Below are positions 9,955 through 17,148 of a stretch of DNA of 41,885 nucleotides, piece after piece. Position 1 is the stretch's first letter. Each line of letters opens with the position of its first letter. The DNA is from Betaproteobacteria bacterium. GTDB lineage: Bacteria; Pseudomonadota; Gammaproteobacteria; Burkholderiales; Rhodocyclaceae. Where the stretch lies: the NCBI GenBank assembly GCA_028065725.1, contig JAPTVL010000234.1, positions 1-41,885 on the forward strand, given 5' to 3'. The position numbers and the translations under genes were made by a program. Below the pieces are notes generated by a model. That model made no database searches and was not told where the DNA came from. It worked only from the letters and a program-made list of their open reading frames with translations.

Positions 9955-10023
9955 AAGACTTGATTGGCCGGGTGCTCGCCGGCCTTAGCGGACAAATGAT
10001 ATGTTGGAATGAACTGCTGGTCC

Positions 10024-10121
10024 GCCTTAAACAGACTTGGGCGGGTTGAGACAGCGGATCTCGGAACATTCGGCGTCGGCCACGCCCGCTCGAAAGTGCC
10101 GGCTGCTCGCCATTGTTAGGC
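10024..10121 (-). other. attC-like (integron recombination-site-like) region downstream of the methyltransferase
   Basis: On the minus strand GCCTAAC (10121-10115) comes 5 nt after the methyltransferase stop codon, the usual position of the first attC core (RYYYAAC). About 100 nt further on CCGCCTTAAAC at 10022-10032 (plus strand) forms an imperfect inverted match to GTTAGGCGG at 10115-10123. A matching GTTAGGC (complement of 10985-10991) lies before the gene start. The outer core is imperfect, so this is at best a degenerate site. Confidence 0.3.
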
Positions 10122-10126
10122 GGCGC

Positions 10127-10957
10127 CTATTTTCTTGCGACAACTTGTCCAAGAGCAATTCGGCGCTCTTGAAGATTTCGCCCTTGATTTTGCGCCATCG
10201 CCTGAAAGTCAGCCCCCAGCAGCAGATGAAATCCCAGGGCCGGAAAGCCTTCCTTGCGGATCTTCTCGGCCAGGGACACAAACCACGTACGCGCCGCCTC
10301 TGTCGTGTCCGACCAGTCTGAAATTGTGAATCCGGCGTCCTCAAGAAGCCTACGCAATTCATTCGGCTGCACGAGGAAGCTCGTATCCGGCGTGCGCGCC
10401 CATGGGACGGGAAACAGGACCGCGCCAGAAGGGCCGGCCAATACGTCGTAGATGGCGAGCGTGCCGCCCGGCTTCAAAACCCGGTACATCTCCTGGTACA
10501 GTCGGGGCTTGTCTGAAATGTTCATTGCCACGTGCTCCGTCCAGACGACATCGAACATTCCGTCATCAAACGGCAAGTTGGTGGCGTCACCTTGGCGATA
10601 GTCAACCAGATCCGCGAGCCCAACCTTGGCCGAGAGCATTGCGGCGGCACGGCAGTATTCATCTGTGAGGTCAATGCCACTGACGCGGCAACCGAATTCC
10701 CTTGCAAGACATCGCGAAGTCCCGCCAACACCGCTACCGACATCGAGAACGCGCTTGTTTGCATCGAGACCGACGGCCCGGGCAAGTTCAAGCGTCGCTG
10801 CCCGACCCCGGATATGAAACTCGTCGACTGGCGCCAGGTCTTCTGGCGTGAGGTGATCCAGGTCTTTACCCGCCTTTTCCAGGGCCGCCAAGATGACACT
10901 TCCTACATCGGGGCGCCCGTAATGTGTCTGGATTGCATCGTTTACTCGATTCGGCAT
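10127..10957 (-). CDS. SAM-dependent methyltransferase (class I, sterol/sarcosine-methyltransferase-like)
   Basis: I choose ATG 10957 (MPNRVNDAIQTHYGRPDVGS), giving 276 aa; the frame is open a further 24 codons upstream without a good ribosome site. Motif I VLDVGSGVGGTSRCLA (about 75-90), motif II IDLTDEYC and motif III QGDATNLPFDDGMFDVVWTE are the SAM-binding segments. FRVLKPGG-like MYRVLKPGGTLAIYD follows. The C-terminal half resembles small-molecule methyltransferases acting on amines or lipids; the substrate cannot be read from sequence. Heptamers GTTAGGC and GCCTAAC flank the gene closely, suggesting it may have arrived as a gene cassette. Confidence 0.8.
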   Translation of the reverse strand: MPNRVNDAIQTHYGRPDVGSVILAALEKAGKDLDHLTPEDLAPVDEFHIRGRAATLELARAVGLDANKRVLDVGSGVGGTSRCLAREFGCRVSGIDLTDEYCRAAAMLSAKVGLADLVDYRQGDATNLPFDDGMFDVVWTEHVAMNISDKPRLYQEMYRVLKPGGTLAIYDVLAGPSGAVLFPVPWARTPDTSFLVQPNELRRLLEDAGFTISDWSDTTEAARTWFVSLAEKIRKEGFPALGFHLLLGADFQAMAQNQGRNLQERRIALGQVVARK

Positions 10958-11114
10958 GGACAGACTCCAGCGTTTGTTGGCATTGCCTAACGAAGTTCGC
11001 ATACTACGCCATACTCCGAGTGACCGCATGGGGGATCGCCACCCGGTGGTTGTCTATGGCCAAAAGAGAATTACCATCAATGGCGGCAATTACCGAGATG
11101 TGGCCGATTGACCA

Positions 11115-11140
11115 AAGTCGGCGCTAGCGATTCGGCGAGC
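11115..11140 (+). repeat. 26-nt dispersed repeat, copy 4
   Basis: Intergenic copy with AAGTCGGCGCTAGCG and TTCGGCGAGC. It ends four bases before the stop codon of the short YhhN-like gene on the other strand. Confidence 0.55.
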
Positions 11141-11143
11141 GGC

Positions 11144-11392
11144 TCAGGCCTTGCGCCTGATCGCCATCACCGCAAACAGTGCTTGGCCAGCCCAGTAGGC
11201 AAGGATGATGGCAAACACCGCGCCGGGCAGCGGCTGATGGAAACGGTGGATGTCAATCAGGAAATCCGAAAAGCCAAACAGGATTGCGCCGGCCGGCAGG
11301 CCCCAGACGATGCGGCGACCGGCGCCGCTGCCGGCATGGAACCACACAGCCGCGGCCAGCACGGCGGTAAGCACGGCCAGGACAGGATTCAT
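11144..11392 (-). CDS. Short YhhN/lysoplasmalogenase-like membrane protein
   Basis: 82 residues with about three hydrophobic helices. AILFGFSDFLIDIHRFHQPL and YWAGQALFAV match the C-terminal helices of YhhN/TMEM86 lysoplasmalogenases, including the conserved SD, RF and P positions. Full members have about 210 aa and eight helices, so the N-terminal two thirds are missing. The ATG overlaps the MFS stop (ATGA), giving translational coupling. It may be a truncated remnant or a shortened variant; enzymatic activity is doubtful. Confidence 0.6.
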   Translation of the reverse strand: MNPVLAVLTAVLAAAVWFHAGSGAGRRIVWGLPAGAILFGFSDFLIDIHRFHQPLPGAVFAIILAYWAGQALFAVMAIRRKA

Positions 11393-12573
11393 GAGGCCTC
11401 GCCGTTGCGCTTCGCGCGCCGATGCAGCCAGAGCAGGGAGGTGGCCAGCGCGCTCATGGCGACGATCGGCAGGGCGTAGGTGTTGAGGCTGGCCCAGCCT
11501 TCACTGCCGATCAGGACGCCGGAGAACAGCGAGGTCAGGCCCTGCACCCCGAGCACGATGAAATCGTTGCTGCCCTGTACCTTGGCTTTTTCCTCGGGGC
11601 GATAGGTTTCGGTCAGCAGCGTGGTGCCGCCGATGAACAGGAAGTTCCAGCCGACGCCCAGCAGCACCAGCGCCCACCAAAAGTGCATCAGCGTCACGCC
11701 TGACATGGCGATCGCGATGCAGAGGAACATCAGCGCGGCGCCGATGCCGAGGATATTGAGCACACCGAAACGCCTGATCAGGTCGCCGGTGAAGAAGGAG
11801 GGCGCAAACATCGCGATGACATGCCCCTGCAGGATGAAGGCGGTGTCGGCGAAGGGCAGGCCGCAGATGTCCATCGCCAGCGGGGTTGCCGTCATCAGCA
11901 GGTTCATCACGCCATAGCCGCAGGCGGCCGCCAGCACGGCGACGGCGAAGGCAGGCTGGCGCGCAATCTGGTGCAGCGGGCGACCGACGGCCTTCTGCTC
12001 CGCGACCGACAGCGGCGGAATGTCCAGCCGGCTGGCAATCAGCATGGACAGCGCGGCAAAGCCGATCAGCGCGCCATAGCTGGCGAGGTAGGCGGGCTCC
12101 AGCAGGGTACGCGTCAGCTTGCCGACCTCGGGGCCGATCACGCCGCCGAGGATGCCGCCGGCCAGCGTCAGCGAGATGGCCTTGCCCTTCCAGGCCGGCG
12201 GCGCGGCATCGGCGGCGGCGAAGCGGTATTGCTGGCCGAAGGCGTTGTAGACGCCGGCAAACACGGTACCGAGGCAGAGCAGCCAGAAGCTGCCGATGCC
12301 GACGGCGAACGCCGAGATCAGCGCGCCGAGGATGCCGAGGCCGGCGCCGAGCATGAAGCCGGCGCGACGTCCGAAGCGCTTCATGAAAAACGCTGCCGGC
12401 AGGGTCGCCAGGGCGCCGCCGATGACGTAGGTGGTGATCGGCAGCGTGGCGAGCAGCTTGCTGGGCGCCAGCTGCAGGCCGAGCAGGCCGTTGATGGCCA
12501 CCAGCGTGATGCCGTTGGTCAGCAGCAGGGCCTGCGCCGCGGCCAGCAGTCCGATGTTCTTGCGGTGGCTCAC
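11389..12573 (-). CDS. MFS transporter
   Basis: The start is a GTG at 12573 that overlaps the stop of the DUF2189 gene (GTGA), giving 394 aa with about 12 hydrophobic segments. FMKRFGRRAGFMLG near residue 65 is the loop 2-3 signature of the major facilitator superfamily, and DLIRRFGVLNILG marks the equivalent loop of the second half. The cytoplasmic loop between halves (RPLHQIARQPAF) is short. The substrate cannot be inferred. It is part of the minus-strand operon starting at 15771. Confidence 0.85.
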   Translation of the reverse strand: MSHRKNIGLLAAAQALLLTNGITLVAINGLLGLQLAPSKLLATLPITTYVIGGALATLPAAFFMKRFGRRAGFMLGAGLGILGALISAFAVGIGSFWLLCLGTVFAGVYNAFGQQYRFAAADAAPPAWKGKAISLTLAGGILGGVIGPEVGKLTRTLLEPAYLASYGALIGFAALSMLIASRLDIPPLSVAEQKAVGRPLHQIARQPAFAVAVLAAACGYGVMNLLMTATPLAMDICGLPFADTAFILQGHVIAMFAPSFFTGDLIRRFGVLNILGIGAALMFLCIAIAMSGVTLMHFWWALVLLGVGWNFLFIGGTTLLTETYRPEEKAKVQGSNDFIVLGVQGLTSLFSGVLIGSEGWASLNTYALPIVAMSALATSLLWLHRRAKRNGEAS

Positions 12574-13337
12574 GCCGTGGGTACGTCGATCAGCGCGCGA
12601 TAGGCATGCCAGGTGGCATGTCCCACCAGGGGTATGGTGATGATCAGGCCGAGGAAGGCCGTGGCGACGCCGACGACGGTCAGCAGGACCACCAGCATCG
12701 CCCAGATCAGCATCATCGGCAGGTTGCGCGCCAGGGCGAGGAAGCTCGCCAGCATGGCGGTGACGGTGTCCCGGTTGTGTTCCAGCATCATCGGAATCGA
12801 CACCACGGAAAAAGCGAACACCAGCACGGCGAAGAAGCCGCCCACGGCAAGGTAGGCCAGCATGAATTCGATGTTGTCGAATTTGAGGATCTGGGTCATG
12901 AAGCTGCCCAGGGTCGGCATGCCACCCTGGTAGAACAGCGCGAACATCACCAGCGAGGCGCGTGCCCAGATCAGGTAGAGCACGATCAGGATCAGCGAGT
13001 AAATGCCGAAGCAGCCGATATTGCGTCGCCAGATGGTGAGTGTCGCCGCCAGGCTCAGCGCTTCCCCGGTTTCGCGCCGGCGCGAGAGTTCGTAGAGGCC
13101 GAGCGCGAGGAAGGGCCCGAGCAGCATGAAGCCGGCGGTGACCGCGGTGACCAGTTGCACGGCATGGCGGAAGGCGAGGAACAGCAGCAGGCCTCCCCCG
13201 GCAAAGCACAGGCCGTAGAACAGGCTGGCGAAGCCGCTCGCCCTGAGGTCATCCGCGCCGCGCCGCAGCCATTCGAACGGCGCGGTCAGCGGCAAGCCGC
13301 TGCGCACGGTCGGAAATGGCTGTTGCGGGGCTTCCAA
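12570..13337 (-). CDS. DUF2189 membrane protein
   Basis: 255 aa with six predicted hydrophobic helices. The N-terminal WLRRGADDLRASGFASLFYG and the later TIWRRNIGCFGIYSLILIVL and ITIPLVGHATWHAYR segments are typical of DUF2189 proteins (often annotated as putative membrane proteins). HATWHAYR near the C-terminus is the most conserved element. Its ATG follows the hydrolase stop by five bases and its stop overlaps the MFS start. Function unknown. Confidence 0.88.
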   Translation of the reverse strand: MEAPQQPFPTVRSGLPLTAPFEWLRRGADDLRASGFASLFYGLCFAGGGLLLFLAFRHAVQLVTAVTAGFMLLGPFLALGLYELSRRRETGEALSLAATLTIWRRNIGCFGIYSLILIVLYLIWARASLVMFALFYQGGMPTLGSFMTQILKFDNIEFMLAYLAVGGFFAVLVFAFSVVSIPMMLEHNRDTVTAMLASFLALARNLPMMLIWAMLVVLLTVVGVATAFLGLIITIPLVGHATWHAYRALIDVPTA

Positions 13338-13342
13338 GGGCG

Positions 13343-14146
13343 TCAGGCGATGAATCCGCGTAAGGCGTCGAGCACCGCATCGGGCTGCTCGGCCATCAGC
13401 GCGTGGCCGGCGCCGTCGAGGCTGACGCTGCGGACGTCCTTGATGGCTGCGGCCAGCTTCGCCGCAGCCTTGGGCTGGGTCATCATGTCGCGGCTGCCGC
13501 TAACGATCAGCGCCGGGCAGCACAGTTCGGCGGCGGCCACCATGCCATGTGCGTAGGCATTGCAGGCCGCCAGGTCGTTGTACAGCACGCCGGCCTGCTG
13601 GCGTTCCGCCAGGCGCTTCGCGGCGCCGAACATCCAGATACCGGGCACGGTATTGCCGCCAACCGTGCCGCGCGGCGAATGTGACCAGGTGTTGATCATG
13701 TCGATCGCCTTGGGCTCGTTGTTACGGGCCGCGCCGAGCAGCGCGTCGGACACCGGCATCGGCACGGCGGTGCCGACCAGCGCGATGCGCGCGATGCGCG
13801 CCGGATGGCGCGCGGCGCACTCCAGCGCGGTCAGCGAACCCATGCTGTGGCCGACCAGGGACACCGTCGGTGCCGTATCGCCGGCGCCGGCTTTCTCCAG
13901 CAGCATTTCGATCCAGTCCGCCAGATCCTCGATTGAGGGCAGCGGCGCGCCTGCGCTGCGGCCATGTCCCGGCAGGTCCACGGCCAGCACGCCGAAGCCA
14001 TGGTGGGCGAACCAGCGGCTTTGCAGCCCCCAGACGCTGTGATCGTTCTGCGCGCCGTGGATGAACACGACGCAGGGCAGGGCGGCATCGAAGGGCTTGC
14101 CTCCGGTGTAGGCAAAGGCTGCCTGGCCATCGATTTCGAGTTCCAT
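13343..14146 (-). CDS. Alpha/beta hydrolase
   Basis: 267 aa. VVFIHGAQNDHSVW (oxyanion loop, residues 26-39), GHGRSAG, the nucleophile elbow SLVGHSMGS (Ser near 101), an acid in SGSRDMMTQ and the catalytic His in DGAGHALMAEQP complete the triad of the fold. No signal peptide, so cytosolic. The start lies one base past the metY stop, implying co-translation. The substrate is unknown; association with metY suggests a link to sulfur or ester metabolism only by position. Confidence 0.9.
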   Translation of the reverse strand: MELEIDGQAAFAYTGGKPFDAALPCVVFIHGAQNDHSVWGLQSRWFAHHGFGVLAVDLPGHGRSAGAPLPSIEDLADWIEMLLEKAGAGDTAPTVSLVGHSMGSLTALECAARHPARIARIALVGTAVPMPVSDALLGAARNNEPKAIDMINTWSHSPRGTVGGNTVPGIWMFGAAKRLAERQQAGVLYNDLAACNAYAHGMVAAAELCCPALIVSGSRDMMTQPKAAAKLAAAIKDVRSVSLDGAGHALMAEQPDAVLDALRGFIA

Positions 14147-14147
14147 G

Positions 14148-15431
14148 TCAGATCTTTTGAGCGGCGGCGAGGCCGCGATTCAGGTCTTCGAGCAAGTCAC
14201 CGGCATCTTCCAGGCCGATCGACAGGCGGATCGTGCCGGGATGGATGCCGGCGGCGATCAGCGCGGCATCGGACATGCGGAAATGGGTGGTCGATGCCGG
14301 ATGGATCACCAGCGACTTGGCGTCGCCGACATTGGCCAAGTGCGAGAACACGCGCAGGGCTTCGATGAACTTGCGCCCGGCGGCGCGACCGCCCTTGAGC
14401 GTGAAACTGAATACCGAACCGGCGCCGCGCGGCAGCAGCTTTTGCGCCAACGCATGGTCGGGATGGTTTTCCAGTTCCGGATAGCCGACACTGGCCACGG
14501 CGTTCTGATTCGCCAGGTGGGCGACGGTCTGGCGCGTGTTGGCGATGTGCCGCTCCATGCGCAGCGGCAGCGTCTCGACGCCCTGCAGCAACTGGAAGGC
14601 GGTCATCGGGCTCATGCAGGCGCCGAAGTCGCGCAGGCCTTCGCGCCGCGCCCGCAGCAGGAAGGCAGCGACCGGAGATTCCTCCGTGAAGTCCATGCCG
14701 TGAAAGCCTTCATAGGGTTCGGTCAGGGTCGGGAATTTGCCGGACTTGTCCCAGTCGAAGCTGCCGCCATCGACCAGCAGGCCGCCGATGGCGACGCCGT
14801 GACCGCCGAGAAACTTGGTCGCGGAATGGAAGATCAGGTCGGCGCCGTGGTCGAAGGGGCGCATCAGCCAGGGCGTGGTGAAGGTGCTGTCCACCAGCAG
14901 CGGCAGACCGTGATGATGGGCCAGCGCCGCTACCTCGGGAATGTTCAGTACGTCGAGGCCGGGATTGCCGAGGGTTTCGCCGAACAGCAATCGCGTCTCC
15001 GGGCGGATCGCCGCGCGCCAGGCGTCGAGGTTGCGCGGATCGACGAAAGTGGTGGTGATGCCGAAGCGCGGCAGGGTGTAGTCGAGCAGGTTGTGCGAAC
15101 CGCCGTAGAGCGAACGGCTGGCGACGATGTGCGAACCGGCTCCCATCAGCGTCGTGATCGCCAGATGCAGCGCCGCCTGGCCCGAGGCCACCGCAATCGC
15201 GCCGACGCCACCCTCCAGCGCCGCGATGCGCTCTTCGAGCACCGCATTGGTTGGGTTGGAAATGCGCGAATAGACATGGCCGGCGCGCTCCATGTTGAAT
15301 AGCGCGGCGGCCTGGTCGGAATCCTTGAAGACGAAGGAGGTGGTCAGGTAGATCGGCGTCGCCCGTGCGCCGTAGCGCTCGTCCGGCACCTGGCCCGCAT
15401 GCAGGGCGAGGGTATCGAAGTTGTAGGTCAT
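14148..15431 (-). CDS. metY: O-acetylhomoserine sulfhydrylase / Cys-Met metabolism PLP enzyme
   Basis: 427 aa, normal length for MetY. Key segments: YSRISNPTNAVLEERIAALE (residues 55-74), the PLP-facing GSHIVASRSLYGG and the Schiff-base lysine in FHSATKFLGGHGVAIGG (near residue 205), and a C-terminal RLSIGLED. Enzymes of this type convert O-acetylhomoserine and sulfide to homocysteine; cystathionine-synthase relatives share the fold, but length and the long 200-240 region favour MetY. Start ATG 15431 overlaps the stop of the spacer-repeat peptide frame. First enzyme of a run of coupled genes down to 11144. Confidence 0.9.
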   Translation of the reverse strand: MTYNFDTLALHAGQVPDERYGARATPIYLTTSFVFKDSDQAAALFNMERAGHVYSRISNPTNAVLEERIAALEGGVGAIAVASGQAALHLAITTLMGAGSHIVASRSLYGGSHNLLDYTLPRFGITTTFVDPRNLDAWRAAIRPETRLLFGETLGNPGLDVLNIPEVAALAHHHGLPLLVDSTFTTPWLMRPFDHGADLIFHSATKFLGGHGVAIGGLLVDGGSFDWDKSGKFPTLTEPYEGFHGMDFTEESPVAAFLLRARREGLRDFGACMSPMTAFQLLQGVETLPLRMERHIANTRQTVAHLANQNAVASVGYPELENHPDHALAQKLLPRGAGSVFSFTLKGGRAAGRKFIEALRVFSHLANVGDAKSLVIHPASTTHFRMSDAALIAAGIHPGTIRLSIGLEDAGDLLEDLNRGLAAAQKI

Positions 15432-15550
15432 GGGTGGCAGGCCTTCCCTGCGGCCCCTTCCTCAGCGGAAGGGGTGATTGCGGTTCGCCGCTGGCGCGGC
15501 TCGATGTTGTTGGCTGCGCCGCCGCGGGGCGACCCTGCGGCGGCACTCAT
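15428..15550 (-). repeat. Stop-to-start spacer repeat encoding a 40-aa peptide, copy 2
   Basis: On the minus strand this 123-base element begins with ATGA overlapping the DUF465 stop and ends with TGA inside the metY ATGA. The open frame reads MSAAAGSPRGGAANNIEPRQ and then RRTAITPSAEEGAAG. It is homologous in both DNA and frame to the element between hupT and hupK (7146-7265): the blocks GCCGCGC, AGCGGCG, ACCG and TCACCCC occur in the same order. A CCCCTTCC/GGAAGGGG palindrome sits in the same place. Whether the peptide is translated is unknown. Confidence 0.65.
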
Positions 15551-15771
15551 GCGTATTCGTCGGGATTGGGATCGAGCATGCGCTCCAGGGCCGAGATGCG
15601 GTCCTTGATCAGCAGCTTGCGCTTCTTCAGCCGTCGCAGCAGCAGTTGGTCCTCGGGAGGAGTCTGCGTCAGGCGGCTGATCGCGTCGTCGAGGTCGCGA
15701 TGCTCGGTGCGCAAATCGACCAAGCGGGCCTGCAGCATCTCGGGAGTGGCATTCGCGTCGATGGGTTCCAT
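15547..15771 (-). CDS. DUF465 (YdcH-like) small protein
   Basis: 74 aa from ATG 15771 (MEPIDANATPEMLQARLVDL). The core RTEHRDLDDAISRL...LLRRLKKRKLLIKDRISALE is the helical hairpin of DUF465 proteins: two long helices, charged and rich in Leu, with the typical LKKRKLxLKDxI. The frame is open upstream but that portion is not protein-like. Function unknown. It heads the minus-strand gene run and is divergent from the CBS gene. Confidence 0.85.
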   Translation of the reverse strand: MEPIDANATPEMLQARLVDLRTEHRDLDDAISRLTQTPPEDQLLLRRLKKRKLLIKDRISALERMLDPNPDEYA

Positions 15772-15961
15772 GGCGCTATGGTATTGGTGCAACCGATTCT
15801 TGGCAACCCGACTGGCGTCTGCCGCAGTGAATTCGCGTTCCCTGAAAAGCGCCATTGACTGGGCGGTGGAGGTCAAGGATACTTGGTCGCGCGCACTTGC
15901 AGCGCCGATCCATTGATGCTGGTTTGATTCACCCGACCCATTCGAAGTGCGGAGGAACGAC

Positions 15962-16393
15962 ATGACGACGATCAAACAAATCCTGGCCGGAAAAACACGG
16001 CCGATCACCACCGTCGGACCCGACGACACGGTAAAAAGCGCAATCGACCTGATGCGAGAACGCGATATAGGTGCAGTAATGGTTGTTGCCGGCGGCAAGC
16101 TGGTCGGCATCTTCACGGAACGCGATTGCCTGCACAAGGTGCTGGCGCTCGACGTCAACCCGCACGAAACCATGGTGCGGGAAGTGATGTCCCAGAAGGT
16201 GCGAGTCGCGACACTGGACCTGGAGGTCTCACAGGGTCTGGCGCTGATGACGGAACGCTTTTTCCGCCATCTGCCGGTGCTCGACGAACATGAGAACATT
16301 CTCGGCATCGTCTCGATCGGCGATCTTGTCAAGGCGAAGATTTCCGAGCAGACCTTCATCATCGAGCAGATGGAGCGATATATCACCTCCTGA
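15962..16393 (+). CDS. Tandem CBS-domain protein
   Basis: 143 aa from ATG 15962, seven bases after GGAGG. Two CBS motifs: TVGPDDTVKSAIDLMRERDI...VVAGGKLVGIFTERD (about 17-60) and VATLDLEVSQGLALMTERFF...DEHENILGIVSIGDLVK (about 82-125). Stand-alone CBS pairs bind adenine nucleotides and act as energy sensors or regulators of partner proteins; the partner is not evident. No other domain. Confidence 0.92.
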   Translation: MTTIKQILAGKTRPITTVGPDDTVKSAIDLMRERDIGAVMVVAGGKLVGIFTERDCLHKVLALDVNPHETMVREVMSQKVRVATLDLEVSQGLALMTERFFRHLPVLDEHENILGIVSIGDLVKAKISEQTFIIEQMERYITS

Positions 16394-16446
16394 AGGAGAA
16401 GTGGGTGGTGCGCGTCGCCCGCTGAACCGGCCGGTGCTGCTGGCGA

Positions 16447-17088
16447 CTACTCGACCAGACCGTGTTCGAGACCATAGCGGATCAGTTCGGCCGTGCTCTT
16501 GAGACCCATTTTCTCCAGCAGGCGCGCGCGATAGGTGCTGACGGTGGCGACGCCGAGATTGAGCTGCTCCGCGACCTGGGTCAGCGTCTTGCCGGCGGAA
16601 ATCAGCACCAGCACCTGGTATTCGCGATCGGTGATGCGTTCGTGCGGCGATTTGTCGGTATTGTCCGAGATCGCCTCGGCCAGTTGCTGGGCCACCGCCG
16701 GGCTCAGGTACTTCTGGCCCGACGCCACCTGGCGGATCGCCGTGACCAGCAGTTCCGGCGCGCTTTGTTTTGTCAGGTAGCCCGAGGCGCCGGCCTTGAG
16801 CGCACGCACCGCATATTGTTCTTCCGGATGCATGCTGAGTATCAGCACCGGCAGGCGCGGAAACTCCTTCTTCAACTGTTTCAGCGTGTCGATGCCGTTG
16901 CGGTTGGGCATCGAGACATCGAGCAGAAACACATCCCAGGGCTGTTGCCGCGCCAGGCTCAATGCCTCCACCCCGTCGTCGGCTTCGCCGGTGACCAGCA
17001 GGTCCTCGGTTTCGGAAAGAATCTGCTTGAGGCCCTGACGCACGATGGCATGGTCATCGGCAATCAGGACGTGGATCTTGTCGGCCAT
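16447..17088 (-). CDS. NarL/FixJ-type response regulator
   Basis: 213 aa from ATG 17088. Receiver domain: acidic pair ADDH (about 10-13), phosphoacceptor in FLLDVSMPNRNG (Asp near 55), the Thr/Ser position LILSMHP and Lys in YLTKQSAP. The C-terminal LuxR-type helix-turn-helix (about 145-205) has ITDREYQVLVLISAGKTLTQ and STYRARLLEKMGLKS. It directly follows the sensor kinase gene at 60-nt spacing and should be its partner. Target promoters are unknown. Confidence 0.93.
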   Translation of the reverse strand: MADKIHVLIADDHAIVRQGLKQILSETEDLLVTGEADDGVEALSLARQQPWDVFLLDVSMPNRNGIDTLKQLKKEFPRLPVLILSMHPEEQYAVRALKAGASGYLTKQSAPELLVTAIRQVASGQKYLSPAVAQQLAEAISDNTDKSPHERITDREYQVLVLISAGKTLTQVAEQLNLGVATVSTYRARLLEKMGLKSTAELIRYGLEHGLVE

Positions 17089-17148
17089 GGTCAAAATACT
17101 TTGGTATTTCAGAGGAGGCGCATGCCGCGAAGCGGCGTTATGCCGTAA

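Noticed and set aside
11821..12603. Plus-strand frame opposite the MFS gene
   Set aside because: Gln/Gly/Arg-rich composition and no family; the opposite strand encodes a clear 12-helix transporter.
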